Assembly (NCBI RefSeq): GCF_000559025.1
Contig: NZ_JAAN01000019.1
Span: 99,824-163,823, forward strand
DNA: 64,000 bases
Direction of reading: 5' to 3'
Source: Luteimonas huabeiensis HB2
GTDB lineage: Bacteria; Pseudomonadota; Gammaproteobacteria; Xanthomonadales; Xanthomonadaceae
The notes below the pieces were generated by a model that was given only the letters and a program-made list of their open reading frames with translations, was not told where the DNA came from and made no database searches. This document shows positions 25,793 through 33,243 of this stretch, piece after piece (within the stretch, counting starts at the first letter, position 1; each line of letters opens with the position of its first letter). The position numbers and the translations under genes were made by a program.

Positions 25793-26710
25793 TCAGAACG
25801 AAGCAGCCAATGCCGGCTCCTGCTCCTCGACTTCACCTGCGGGCTCGCGCTCGGCGGGCTCGTCCGGCTGGTCGGCAACGGTGTCGGCGGCAACCTCGGC
25901 TTCGGGCGCGGGTGCGTCCTCGGCCTGCGGCGCCTCGGCTTGCGCCTGGCTCGTCGGATAGACCTGGGTGCCGTCGATCTTGATCAGACCGATATGGACC
26001 AGCGTCGATTCCAGGCTCGCTCCCGGTTCCCCGGCGCGCTCGCCCTTGGTGCGGATGTACGGATCGACCTTCATGTCGTTCAGACGGAAGGCGATCAGCA
26101 CCTTGCGGTCCCCTTCGATGGCCTGCACGCACCGGCGAACCAGGTGCTCGGCTTCAGGGGTGGAGACGATGGTGTCGATGTACCGATACTCCGGTTCATC
26201 GACAGGCCCGGCCAGCGCGGCGACGGTGCATGCGAGGAACGGATCGCCATCCTTGGGGGTGACGTCCTTCGGGCGGCTGAGGTAGCCGATGCCGCGGGTG
26301 ATCAGTTCGTGCTGCCTGATTGAAGCCAGTTCTGCCCGGTCAAGCGGCTCGGCCTTGAGCAGTCGCGCCTTGAGGGACGCGCCGGCCTGGCCCTTGTGCT
26401 CACCCTTGTCGCGGATGTACGCATCGCCCCAGAGGTCGCCGAGGCGGAAGCGCACCAGCGGGCGCTGCTTGGGATCGTCAACGCCGATGTAGCGCTGGAC
26501 GAGCTTCTTGGCCTCGGCACCGGAGACCTTGACGTCGAAGTAGCGGTAGATCGGGTCCTTGGCGGAACCGACCAGCGCTGCGATGGTGCATGCCAGGAAG
26601 GGCTGCGCGCGGCGGCCGCCCCGGACAGGCACTTCACGGGCACGCTGGATGTAGCCGATGCCCGAGGTGTGGATGTCGAAATACGATTTCTCGTTGGACG
26701 TGGTGTTCAT
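25793..26710 (-). CDS. STY4534-type ICE protein with two tandem DUF3577 domains
   Basis: A 305-residue protein. Residues about 12-122 and 136-245 are two copies of the same domain: both begin with a GIGY motif (HTSGIGY and ITRGIGY), continue with PFLAC(T)(I/V)AAL, a YRY(F/I)D strand and DxYIR(D/T)KGE, and end near GASL. This is DUF3577, annotated in related ICEs as a replication protein (STY4534 family), where a single domain is usual. The tail (246-305) is highly acidic (Glu/Ala/Pro). It is preceded by a long leader that includes copy 1 of the three-hairpin element. Confidence 0.88.
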   Translation of the reverse strand: MNTTSNEKSYFDIHTSGIGYIQRAREVPVRGGRRAQPFLACTIAALVGSAKDPIYRYFDVKVSGAEAKKLVQRYIGVDDPKQRPLVRFRLGDLWGDAYIRDKGEHKGQAGASLKARLLKAEPLDRAELASIRQHELITRGIGYLSRPKDVTPKDGDPFLACTVAALAGPVDEPEYRYIDTIVSTPEAEHLVRRCVQAIEGDRKVLIAFRLNDMKVDPYIRTKGERAGEPGASLESTLVHIGLIKIDGTQVYPTSQAQAEAPQAEDAPAPEAEVAADTVADQPDEPAEREPAGEVEEQEPALAASF

Positions 26711-26861
26711 GGTGAATCTCCATAGGGAAGAAGCGGAGACACACCGGCCCACGCATGCGGGGAAAGGTGCGTAACCCCGCGGTGGGTTGAAAAGGCGAAA
26801 GCATCCGCCACCAGAGACTGGTGGCCGCTCGCGAACGGATGCGGTGCGAGCTGGCTCGGTC

Positions 26862-26936
26862 ACGCAGCGGGAGCTGCGCCGCAACCTCAAAGACCGATGG
26901 CTGCCTGGCATGTCGCTGACAACGTCAGCAGGCATG
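26862..26936 (-). ncRNA. Three-hairpin element, copy 1
   Basis: Read on the minus strand: hairpin 1 has the outer CATG / CATG-type arms with inner GCTGAC / GTCAGC; hairpin 2 GCAGCC / GGTTGC; hairpin 3 CGCAGC / GCTGCG. One pair of hairpin 2 is G-U on this strand but would be A-C on the other. It lies about 150-225 bases before the DUF3577 ATG, directly after the XF1762 gene. A candidate structured leader or small RNA, not matched to any RNA family I know. Confidence 0.6.
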
Positions 26937-26973
26937 GGATCAGCATGGCCGGGCCTCGCGCGCGCGACAGCAA

Positions 26974-27483
26974 TCAATCGGCATCCGGGCGCTTCCCTTT
27001 GTCCACGCCGCCCGGCGCCTGCCACAGGCACTTGGGGCCGCGCAGGTGGTCGGGCGTGTCGGCGCGGGGACGGCTGGGGCGGCTCCAGGCACCGCCGCCG
27101 CGCGTGCCGACCAGCCGCCAGCCGGCGGCGCGCAGGCTGGTGCCGCCTTCCATTGGCAGCGTGTAGGTGATCAGCCGCGTGTAGCCCAGGGCCTTGGCCG
27201 CCTTCCATGCCGCCCCGTAGAGCTTGCTGCAGGCGTTCGGCGTGCCATCGGTGCAGAGCCTGGTCACTTCGAGAGTCCAGCCGTCGTCCAGGTGGCGTGC
27301 GACCGGACGGCCGACGATGGCCACGCCGCAGATGCAGTCGCTGCCGGACAGCGTGATCGCCAGGGCGAACTTCGCCCCCTGAACCGGACGGTGGTGGCGA
27401 TGGTGCTTCTGCACAAAGGCATTGGCACAGCGCAAGGACACCGGCAGCAGTTGCAGCGATGGCGAGATCGGTTGCCTGGCCAT
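26974..27483 (-). CDS. XF1762 family protein (GNAT-like)
   Basis: A 169-residue protein of the XF1762 family, named after a Xylella mobile-element protein. The core (TRLCTDGTPNACSKLYGAA, then RLITYTL and GTSLRAAGWR) follows the pattern of a GCN5-type acetyltransferase: acetyl-CoA-binding loop and helix, strand, then the C-terminal strand pair. The ATG lies five bases after the stop of the PP-loop ATPase gene, so the two are co-translated and probably act together. Substrate unknown. Confidence 0.82.
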   Translation of the reverse strand: MARQPISPSLQLLPVSLRCANAFVQKHHRHHRPVQGAKFALAITLSGSDCICGVAIVGRPVARHLDDGWTLEVTRLCTDGTPNACSKLYGAAWKAAKALGYTRLITYTLPMEGGTSLRAAGWRLVGTRGGGAWSRPSRPRADTPDHLRGPKCLWQAPGGVDKGKRPDAD

Positions 27484-27488
27484 GCGCG

Positions 27489-28328
27489 TCAGTCGCCGCA
27501 GAAGCAGGCGATCGGCTCCTCGGCGTCGAACAGGTCGCCCTGGTCGGCGGCGAAGCGCGCCAGGTCGGCGTAGCTGGGGCCGTCGGCGCGGAACCGGGCG
27601 CCGCTGGGCTTGCTGGCCAGGTTCAGCGATTCCATGCGAATCCACCACACGGCGGTCTCCGGTCGGGCCTTGATGAGGGCCAGGCGCTGTCCGCGCGGCT
27701 TCAGGAAACACAGATCGCAGTTGCCTTCCAGCGTGCGCCCGTTCACCGTCAGCAGGTCGAGGTCGAACGGCTGCGCCTGCCAGAAGGTGCCCACGTCGCG
27801 CACGGTGACGCCGGTGTCCGCCAGCGGCATGCACATCGTCTCGTGGGTCGATTCGGTGGAATGGCCGCGCGCACGAATCTTGGCGACGCGCCGCTGCTCG
27901 TCGGCGCGGATGCCGATCATCTGGTCCCAGTCCGTCCAGCCCAGGTGCCGCAGGAAGCGGTGCATCGGGCGAATCTTCAGGCTGGTCGTGCAGCCACGCG
28001 CGACGGGATTGGGCAGGTACTGGCGCTTGCGGATCAGCGCCTCGAACGGTTCGCCCTGGCGGCTGGCCCGCTCGAAATCGACCAGCGTGAAGCCCGGTTC
28101 TGTGGGCAGGTACTCCAGCCAGTGGATCGGTACCTGCCAGTGTTCGGCGCAGTCGCGCACGAAGCGCAAGGTCGCTTCCACTTCCTTGCCTGTGTTGGCG
28201 AAGCAGACCACGGTGTCGGCAGGCAGGCCACCATTGGTCTGCAACACGCGCCAGAGCATGTAGGCGCTGGTGCGGCCACCCGAAAAGCTGATGCAGGTGG
28301 GTTGAGTGATCTTGAATGGGTCGTGCAT
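27489..28328 (-). CDS. PP-loop ATPase (PAPS reductase-like) with conserved Cys
   Basis: A 279-residue member of the adenine-nucleotide alpha-hydrolase / phosphoadenosine phosphosulfate reductase superfamily. The PP-loop SGGRTS is at residues 16-21. Cys113 in RGCTTSLK, the pair CDLC at 204-207 and CFC near the C-terminus (275-277) are positioned as in PP-loop enzymes that hold an iron-sulfur cluster or carry sulfur. It lacks the ordinary PAPS reductase context, so sulfate assimilation is unlikely; a nucleic-acid or nucleotide sulfur chemistry is a guess. It forms a two-gene unit with XF1762. Confidence 0.83.
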   Translation of the reverse strand: MHDPFKITQPTCISFSGGRTSAYMLWRVLQTNGGLPADTVVCFANTGKEVEATLRFVRDCAEHWQVPIHWLEYLPTEPGFTLVDFERASRQGEPFEALIRKRQYLPNPVARGCTTSLKIRPMHRFLRHLGWTDWDQMIGIRADEQRRVAKIRARGHSTESTHETMCMPLADTGVTVRDVGTFWQAQPFDLDLLTVNGRTLEGNCDLCFLKPRGQRLALIKARPETAVWWIRMESLNLASKPSGARFRADGPSYADLARFAADQGDLFDAEEPIACFCGD

Positions 28329-28419
28329 GCGGTCTTCTCCGTGGGCATGTCGGCGGTGGGCCGACGAGGCAGGCCATGGCGGCCAGAGACGAACGCGCAC
28401 GCGCGGCGATGGCCGCGTG

Positions 28420-28450
28420 CGAAGAAAAGAAAGCCCCCGGTGCGGGGGCT
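28420..28450 (-). terminator. Rho-independent terminator after the DUF3085 gene
   Basis: Minus-strand arms AGCCCCC / GGGGGCT with a short GCACC-type loop, followed by the pyrimidine run TTCTTTTCTTC. It is 27 bases after the DUF3085 stop and closes that unit ahead of the PP-loop gene. Confidence 0.88.
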
Positions 28451-28476
28451 GCGAGGGTCGCGCGGCGGTTGCTGCG

Positions 28477-28830
28477 CTATGCCGGAGGAACCACCTCCAG
28501 CGATAGATGCGTGGCGGTGGCGGACAGCATCAGGTCGTCCGTGCCGTGCAGGATGCGTGCGAAGACGCCTTCCTTCGGGTCGAAGAACTCGCCGAAGTCG
28601 TCACCGCCCAGTTCGGCGCGCGCCAGTTCCCACCAGTCATCGAACGGGTCGGTGTCCGGGTTGCAGCCGACGGCATAGGCCAACAGCTTCACCCGGCCGT
28701 CCGGGCGGCGTTCCCCACGCTCGGCGAGGAAGTACACGCCCTGGTCCTTGGCGAGGACGATGCGGCATTGGTTGGCGACGGCCTCGGCCAGCACGGGACG
28801 CAGGTCGGAGCCTTTGAATCGAAGTGACAT
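28477..28830 (-). CDS. DUF3085 family protein
   Basis: A 117-residue soluble protein with the DUF3085 pattern: an N-terminal helix (SDLRPVLAEAV), a beta hairpin (IVLAKDQGVYFL), then GCNPDTDPFDDWWELARAELGGDD and a C-terminal strand. The family occurs on conjugative elements and plasmids, with no known activity. It follows the 72-residue gene across a hairpin with five T at about 28,850-28,885, which may be a terminator or attenuator. Confidence 0.85.
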   Translation of the reverse strand: MSLRFKGSDLRPVLAEAVANQCRIVLAKDQGVYFLAERGERRPDGRVKLLAYAVGCNPDTDPFDDWWELARAELGGDDFGEFFDPKEGVFARILHGTDDLMLSATATHLSLEVVPPA

Positions 28831-28849
28831 GGTTGAAATCTCCTGAAGA

Positions 28850-28885
28850 AAAAGGCCCTCCACCCGAACGGATGGAAGGCCTGTG
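28850..28885 (-). terminator. Hairpin with T-run before the DUF3085 gene
   Basis: On the minus strand AGGCC-TCCA-CCG pairs with CGG-TGGA-GGCCT, followed by TTTTTCTTC and then the AGGAG site of the DUF3085 gene. It acts either as a terminator of the upstream gene or as an attenuator. Confidence 0.7.
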
Positions 28886-28912
28886 GGGGCAAGTCGGCGG
28901 GAGGTTGAGGAC

Positions 28913-29131
28913 TCAGCCGTAGTGCCGCGTGGCTTCCTGCCAGGGAACGATGCGTGCATCACGGCCGGTCGAGGTCGGAAGCGGCAAGCTCCCGGTCTCT
29001 TCCGTCGAGAAGCGCGTCGCCTGGTCGAGCCGGACCCAGCCGAACTCGTTGGACCAGAAGCCAGCGCTGTCGCTGATGGCGGACTCGTTGGGCGAATACA
29101 CCACCCAGCAGTCGCCCGACTCGGACGTCAC
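28913..29131 (-). CDS. Small ICE hypothetical protein (72 aa)
   Basis: A 72-residue protein starting at a GTG that overlaps the stop of the upstream 270-residue gene (GTGA). Trp/Ser-rich N-terminal part (ESGDCWVVYSPNES), no recognisable domain. The coupled start and codon use like the neighbours support a real gene. Its role is presumably linked to the 270-residue protein. Confidence 0.65.
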   Translation of the reverse strand: MTSESGDCWVVYSPNESAISDSAGFWSNEFGWVRLDQATRFSTEETGSLPLPTSTGRDARIVPWQEATRHYG

Positions 29132-29940
29132 GCCGGCACTGCCTGGCGCCGCCGGGGAGCCTTGGCGTCGAGAACGGTTACGTCGATCAGGCGCCAGCGC
29201 CCGTCGTCGATGAGCCGCTCCAGCACTTCACCGAGCATGTCGAAATACACCTCGTCATGCCGATCGACCAGTTCACCGTCGCGGCGCAGCTCTACAACGT
29301 AGGTGTCGCCGCCGCGGTCGTAGAGGATCGTCACCTGGCCGTCAAACTTCGCGGTCGAGACCGTGAAGCTGATCGCCGGAGGCGTTTCGATGATCTTGGA
29401 CGGCTTGGGATCGACCCAGGTGAAGTCGCGGGCGTCCGCATCGACCAGCATGTGGGTGATGCGCCGGAACCCGTCGGGCGCCGGCATTTCCTCCAACTGC
29501 TGGATGAGCTGGCCCAGTTCCATGCACTGCGGCTCGGGGATGGGCAGCTTGGCCGGCGCGGAACCGAGGATGTGCCTGGTGATGGTGTAGGGAACACCAT
29601 CCGAGGTCTTCTCGGTGGTCACTTCCGGGGTGTCCGCGCGCAGGCCGTCGAAACGGCGGCGGGCATACGGTTGGACATGCACCTTGGCGCCTTCGCTGGG
29701 AACGGAGGTCACCAGGTTGGGGTCGAGCACGGCGAACTCGGAAGGCTTGAGCTTGACGACGATGGCATTGTCTGTCGCGGCGACCACCTTGCCGTCGAAA
29801 GGCTGGGGGTCGAAGGCGAAGCCCAGCGCCGAGGACTGCGGCTGATCATCGAACACACGGTACTTGATCGACCGCACATTGCGGGGCACATGGCCCGCGA
29901 CAAGCGAAGGCATCAGAGTCTTGATGAGAGAGCGATCCAT
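29128..29940 (-). CDS. Conserved ICE hypothetical protein (270 aa)
   Basis: A 270-residue soluble protein beginning MDRSLIKTLMPSLVAGHV. The first 70 residues are beta-rich (KYRVFDDQP, GKVVAATDNAIVVKL), followed by mixed alpha/beta segments and a C-terminal DDGRWRLIDVTVLD. I do not recognise a family with known function. It is the first gene of a unit with a long leader: copy 2 of the three-hairpin element and then an attenuator-like hairpin at 29,956. The AAGGAG site supports the ATG at 29,940. Confidence 0.75.
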   Translation of the reverse strand: MDRSLIKTLMPSLVAGHVPRNVRSIKYRVFDDQPQSSALGFAFDPQPFDGKVVAATDNAIVVKLKPSEFAVLDPNLVTSVPSEGAKVHVQPYARRRFDGLRADTPEVTTEKTSDGVPYTITRHILGSAPAKLPIPEPQCMELGQLIQQLEEMPAPDGFRRITHMLVDADARDFTWVDPKPSKIIETPPAISFTVSTAKFDGQVTILYDRGGDTYVVELRRDGELVDRHDEVYFDMLGEVLERLIDDGRWRLIDVTVLDAKAPRRRQAVPA

Positions 29941-29955
29941 GGGAATCTCCTTGAG

Positions 29956-30004
29956 GAAAAACAAGGGATTCCCCGCCCGCAAGGGAGAGGTCCCTTGTGG
30001 GTGG
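29956..30004 (-). promoter_or_regulatory. CCACCC leader with mutually exclusive terminator (270-aa gene)
   Basis: On the gene strand a CCACCC box is followed by CAAGGGA, a near TCCCTTG, CGGGCGGGG and then a second TCCCTTG with a TTTTT tail. The single CAAGGGA can pair with only one of the two TCCCTTG copies; pairing with the distal one makes a terminator 15 bases before the AAGGAG site. This is the clearest attenuator candidate in the window. Confidence 0.7.
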
Positions 30005-30038
30005 ATGGGCGCGATGCGTCCGTAGGAAGAAACGACCA

Positions 30039-30111
30039 GCACGGTCTCCCGCGCTTGCAGCCTCGAAGGTCTCGGCTGCCTGGGCATGTGTCGGCGACGC
30101 CGACGAACATG
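30039..30111 (-). ncRNA. Three-hairpin element, copy 2
   Basis: Minus strand: hairpin 1 CATGT / ACATG enclosing GTCGGC / GCCGAC with a 3-base loop; hairpin 2 GCAGCC / GGCTGC; hairpin 3 GCGCGG / CCGTGC with one G-U pair that would be A-C on the other strand. It lies about 100-170 bases before the 270-aa gene and follows the terminator at 30,191. Confidence 0.6.
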
Positions 30112-30188
30112 GGGCAAGGATGGCCTTGGGGTGAGCGGCCCGCCCGCAGGAAACCGCACCGCGCCGCATCCGCTTTCTTGAACTGCGG

Positions 30189-30215
30189 GCAAGAAAAAGC
30201 CCCTCGAAAGGGGCT
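30189..30215 (-). terminator. Rho-independent terminator after the 92-aa gene
   Basis: Minus-strand arms AGCCCCT / AGGGGCT around a tetraloop, followed by TTTTTCTT, 8 bases after the stop. Confidence 0.92.
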
Positions 30216-30222
30216 GGATGGG

Positions 30223-30501
30223 TCAGGCTTCGTACACGAAGTAATGCTCGCGCTGACGTGGAAAGAAGACATGCTTCCACGTGTCGCCGCTGGTATTGCC
30301 ACCGTCGAACACGACCATTTCGTAGTCGTCAAAGTCGGTGTCCACCAGGTCGGCGCTGGCGATATGGCGCATGTGCAGCGTGCCGCTCATGCGCTCGAAT
30401 ACCAGGATCTGGCCGATGGCGTCGTCCTGGCCCATGGCGTTGACGCAGGCTCCAAGCTGATGCTCGAAGTCGCGTGTGGGTGAGATGAGATCGGGGAACA
30501 T
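30223..30501 (-). CDS. ICE hypothetical protein (92 aa)
   Basis: A 92-residue acidic protein starting MFPDLISPTRDFEHQL. It contains IGQILVFERMSGTLHM and a C-terminal aromatic stretch (HVFFPRQREHYFVYEA). No family recognised. It has its own terminator, an AGGAG-type site and a hairpin leader (CCAGCCCG / CGGGCTGG at about 30,524-30,556), so it forms a unit with or just after the 245-residue gene. Confidence 0.7.
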   Translation of the reverse strand: MFPDLISPTRDFEHQLGACVNAMGQDDAIGQILVFERMSGTLHMRHIASADLVDTDFDDYEMVVFDGGNTSGDTWKHVFFPRQREHYFVYEA

Positions 30502-30597
30502 GAGGTTGCTCCTATGAAAACGGACCAGCCCGGTTCCTGGCGAGGAGACGGGCTGGCATGGGGGGACAAAGAGGAAGGCTGGCGCGTAGCGCGGCTG

Positions 30598-31335
30598 CTA
30601 GGACTCGGCCAGTGGCAGGCCCAGCAGCGCGGGTGCGTCGGCGTCGAGGATCAGGATGCGCACATCGGCCTGGCCAGCCAGTTCAAGGATGTTTGCCAGG
30701 TCGTCCGGCATGTCCTTGTTCCGGTGTTCCTGCCGAAGCTGCTCCGCGGTGATGCCCTCGGCATGCTCCAGGTTCCCGTCCGTCCATGGCGTGGAGATCA
30801 GCTTGATGCCGATCGCCGGGCTGTACGGAACCCGGAAGGCGATGAACAGGAAGGCTTCGGCCGTGGCGAGGTCTGCCAGATTGGCGAGGTAGTGCCAGGT
30901 CTCGATGGAGATGTGATCGCGGCTGATTTCCCAGGCCCGGCTGAAGTACCCGGTCTCGAAACTCAGGCGCTGTACGACTTCCCGCGCGGCCTCGGCCGAG
31001 TAGGTGTCACCGACGTGGACCGGGCGGCCGTCGAAGTTGTCGCCATGGATGGCATAGACCACGGCACCGATCACGCCTTCGCCGTTGACGCCTTGACCGG
31101 CATCGCACTCGGCCAGCACTTCGGCACTCACAGGTTCAGGGCCATTGCTGACCACGGCGAAATCGCCGGTGACGATGCAGGAGGACGAAACCAGGTCCTC
31201 GTCGGAGAAGTGCTGTTGGCTCGCGTGGATGTTTCGCCAGACATGCGGGCTTCCGTCCTCGTAGCCGATACACAGCGTGCGGACAATTTTCAGATTCCAG
31301 TAGCCGCGGAGAAAGGGATTGGGTTTCTGGGACAT
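30598..31335 (-). CDS. Conserved ICE hypothetical protein (245 aa, DUF5983-like)
   Basis: A 245-residue soluble protein starting MSQKPNPFLRGYW. It shows alternating strands and helices (YWNLKIVRTLCIGYED, GVIGAVVYAIHGDNF, VRILILDAD) and ends with ALLGLPLAES. I associate it loosely with the DUF5983 proteins of this ICE class, but the biochemical role is unknown. Its leader has a perfect 10-bp hairpin (CCAATTCCCG / CGGGAATTGG) at 31,363-31,386 after an AACCCACC box. The GGAG site supports the ATG at 31,335. Confidence 0.72.
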   Translation of the reverse strand: MSQKPNPFLRGYWNLKIVRTLCIGYEDGSPHVWRNIHASQQHFSDEDLVSSSCIVTGDFAVVSNGPEPVSAEVLAECDAGQGVNGEGVIGAVVYAIHGDNFDGRPVHVGDTYSAEAAREVVQRLSFETGYFSRAWEISRDHISIETWHYLANLADLATAEAFLFIAFRVPYSPAIGIKLISTPWTDGNLEHAEGITAEQLRQEHRNKDMPDDLANILELAGQADVRILILDADAPALLGLPLAES

Positions 31336-31362
31336 GGGAACTCTCCAGATTGAATAATGGAG

Positions 31363-31386
31363 CCAATTCCCGCCACCGGGAATTGG
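31363..31386 (-). promoter_or_regulatory. Perfect 10-bp leader hairpin before the 245-aa gene
   Basis: Arms CCAATTCCCG and CGGGAATTGG with a 4-base loop, directly following an AACCCACCGGG box on the gene strand and about 25-50 bases before the ATG. Confidence 0.6.
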
Positions 31387-31414
31387 ACCCGGTGGGTTGA
31401 AAGGGGGAAATGCG

Positions 31415-32101
31415 TCAGTCGGCGCTGATCGTTGGCATCTGGGCCAGTCGTTCGGCGGCGCGATGGCGGACATTCAGGCGGAATTGCTCATCGCTGATGC
31501 CTGCGAGCAAGTTGGCTGCCTCCAGCGCGATCAACGCCGAGGCCTCCTCGATGTCGGCGGCCAGGATGGTTTTGCGCAGTTGGTCGCCGAGTTGGAGCGC
31601 CTGCGATGACGTTCTGAAAACCTCAACCTCGCGGCTCAGATAGCAGCCATTGCCGCCGAACTCGAACAGCCTCGGCCTGCTGCAATGCCAGCAACCCTCG
31701 AACTGGATGGCGGTCAGGTGATGGCCGTCATCGAAGCAGGTGGCAATCAGAAGCAAGGCTTCCAGATCGGCACTGTCCTCGAACTGGTGGTGTTCGATCA
31801 GGTTCTCCAACTCTTCGTCCTGCTCGGCACCGAAGTGCGCGGCCAGTCGTTCGAGCAGAGGTGGAATCGACAGCTCTTCGTCGTCGGGCATGGGGATGTC
31901 GAGTTGTGCAGCCAGCTCTTCCAGACCGTCCAGCACATCTGTCCATCGCGGATCATTGGTCTCGGCGATCAGGGCGATGTAGGCCTGCCCATTGCCGGGA
32001 TGACTCTCGTCCAGTGCGAAGGTGCCGAACAGCGCCTTGATGACGGGGGTCACGTGGTCGAGCACGAGAACGCCCGTACCCTCGTAGTAGTTGTTTGCCA
32101 T
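31415..32101 (-). CDS. ICE hypothetical protein (228 aa), acidic
   Basis: A 228-residue, acidic soluble protein starting MANNYYEGTGVLVLDHVTPV. The N-terminal part is alpha/beta; a central segment holds CWHC, and the C-terminal 60 residues are helical (SALIALEAANLLAG). No known domain. The AAGGAG site supports the ATG at 32,101, whose 173-base leader contains two hairpins, one with 10-bp arms (GAGGGACATG / CATGTCCCTC). Confidence 0.72.
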   Translation of the reverse strand: MANNYYEGTGVLVLDHVTPVIKALFGTFALDESHPGNGQAYIALIAETNDPRWTDVLDGLEELAAQLDIPMPDDEELSIPPLLERLAAHFGAEQDEELENLIEHHQFEDSADLEALLLIATCFDDGHHLTAIQFEGCWHCSRPRLFEFGGNGCYLSREVEVFRTSSQALQLGDQLRKTILAADIEEASALIALEAANLLAGISDEQFRLNVRHRAAERLAQMPTISAD

Positions 32102-32274
32102 GGGGGCTCCTTTCGGGAAGTGAGCGGAGCCAGCCCATGCGGACGATGGCATCCGCAGGAAATTGCCCAAGGCCGGTGGCGTTGGGCGATGAGGAAGAAA
32201 TCGAGGGACATGGCCTTGTGGGCGCATGTCCCTCACGGGGGGAACGAGGAGACGGTGGTGTGCCGGAGACCGGC

Positions 32275-32667
32275 TCACCAGCCGCTGTAGTTCACCAGCA
32301 GGTCGGCGATGACCTTGCGGCGTTGCAGATCGAGGCCATCGAAGTCCGACAGCCCGTCGAAATGGCAGCGTTTGAGCATGGCACCGCCCTCACGCGCGTT
32401 GTAGAAGCTGACCATGGCGGACAGGAACATGCGTTCCCCGCTGCTCAGGACGCCGAGGGCGTCGTTGAGCCGCAGCATGTTGGGACGAAGATCCCACTTG
32501 CTCTTGGCCTGGTTCAAGCCTTCACGAGTGCCGTCGCCGAACCATTCGGGGCCAGCGATCTCGACGCCGCGCTTCCAGGCCTCGAAGAAGGCTTGGGGCG
32601 CGGCAGCGAAATGCTGCTCTTCCCGCATGATCTGATCGACGACTTCCTGGGGCAATAGCTGGTTCAT
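32275..32667 (-). CDS. ICE hypothetical protein (130 aa)
   Basis: A 130-residue, mostly helical protein starting MNQLLPQEVVDQIMREEQ, with a central stretch LRLNDALGVLSSGERMFLSAMVSFYNA that is well conserved, to my recollection, among ICEs of this class. Function unknown. It lies 21 bp after the 74-residue gene with a GGAGG site, so the two share a transcript that begins with copy 3 of the three-hairpin element. Confidence 0.72.
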   Translation of the reverse strand: MNQLLPQEVVDQIMREEQHFAAAPQAFFEAWKRGVEIAGPEWFGDGTREGLNQAKSKWDLRPNMLRLNDALGVLSSGERMFLSAMVSFYNAREGGAMLKRCHFDGLSDFDGLDLQRRKVIADLLVNYSGW

Positions 32668-32688
32668 GACGTGATTCCTCCAGTTGGA

Positions 32689-32913
32689 TCAGGGAACGGC
32701 GAGCTGGGACCAGCCGCCTCTAACGAGGGCACGTTGAGCCGCGGCATAGCTGCGGAAGTACTCGCGGGATTCCCGCGAAACCGGGCCTTCGGTGTCGCGC
32801 GTGCCGATGTAGTGACCGGCGGCGCTTTGCAGGACTTCGAGCGGCAGGAACTTGCCGCAGTAGGTCAGGGCCAATTTCCCGAAGGACTGGCCGAAAGAGG
32901 CTTGCTGGGACAT
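32689..32913 (-). CDS. Small ICE hypothetical protein (74 aa)
   Basis: A 74-residue protein starting MSQQASFGQSFGKLALTYCG and ending in basic/Trp-containing residues (LVRGGWSQLAVP). No domain recognised. The AAGGAG site sits 7 bases before the ATG at 32,913. The gene heads a unit whose leader carries a CCACC-type hairpin (about 32,941-32,980) and, further up, copy 3 of the three-hairpin element. Confidence 0.68.
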   Translation of the reverse strand: MSQQASFGQSFGKLALTYCGKFLPLEVLQSAAGHYIGTRDTEGPVSRESREYFRSYAAAQRALVRGGWSQLAVP

Positions 32914-33044
32914 GGATGGGCTCCTTGGAAAGAACGGGGCCGTGTCCCTCACGGGATGGCAGCTCCCGCACGCGGTGGATAAAAAGCATCGGCGTCACGG
33001 GGACGCTCGCCCGCGGAATGGATGCGATTCGGACTGGTGGGTGA

Positions 33045-33112
33045 CGCGGGTGAGACCCGCGACAGCCTGAAACCCTGGCTGCTGGCATGTGCTGACGAAT
33101 CAGCGAACATGC
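33045..33112 (-). ncRNA. Three-hairpin element, copy 3
   Basis: Minus strand: hairpin 1 GCATGT / ACATGC enclosing GCTGA / TCAGC; hairpin 2 GCAGCC / GGCTGT, whose last pair is G-U here and A-C on the other strand; hairpin 3 CGCGGGT / ACCCGCG. It lies about 130-200 bases before the 74-aa gene, after the terminator at 33,187. Confidence 0.62.
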
Positions 33113-33185
33113 GGGCAGCTTCGTGCGAGGCCCGCACTACGTCAGTTGGAAAACGGCATCCGGCCCAGCCCCGATTGATGGGTGC

Positions 33186-33218
33186 AGAAAAAGAAAGCCC
33201 CGCATCGAGTGCGGGGCT
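33186..33218 (-). terminator. Rho-independent terminator after the 185-aa gene
   Basis: Minus-strand arms AGCCCCGCA / TGCGGGGCT with a short loop, followed by TTCTTTTT, 25 bases after the stop. Confidence 0.92.
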
Positions 33219-33243
33219 GTCAGGCTCGTGCGTCGGCGCTGGG

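Noticed and set aside
27489..28328. DndC / phosphorothioation system
   Set aside because: No DndB, DndD or DndE-like neighbours; only the PP-loop superfamily is shared.
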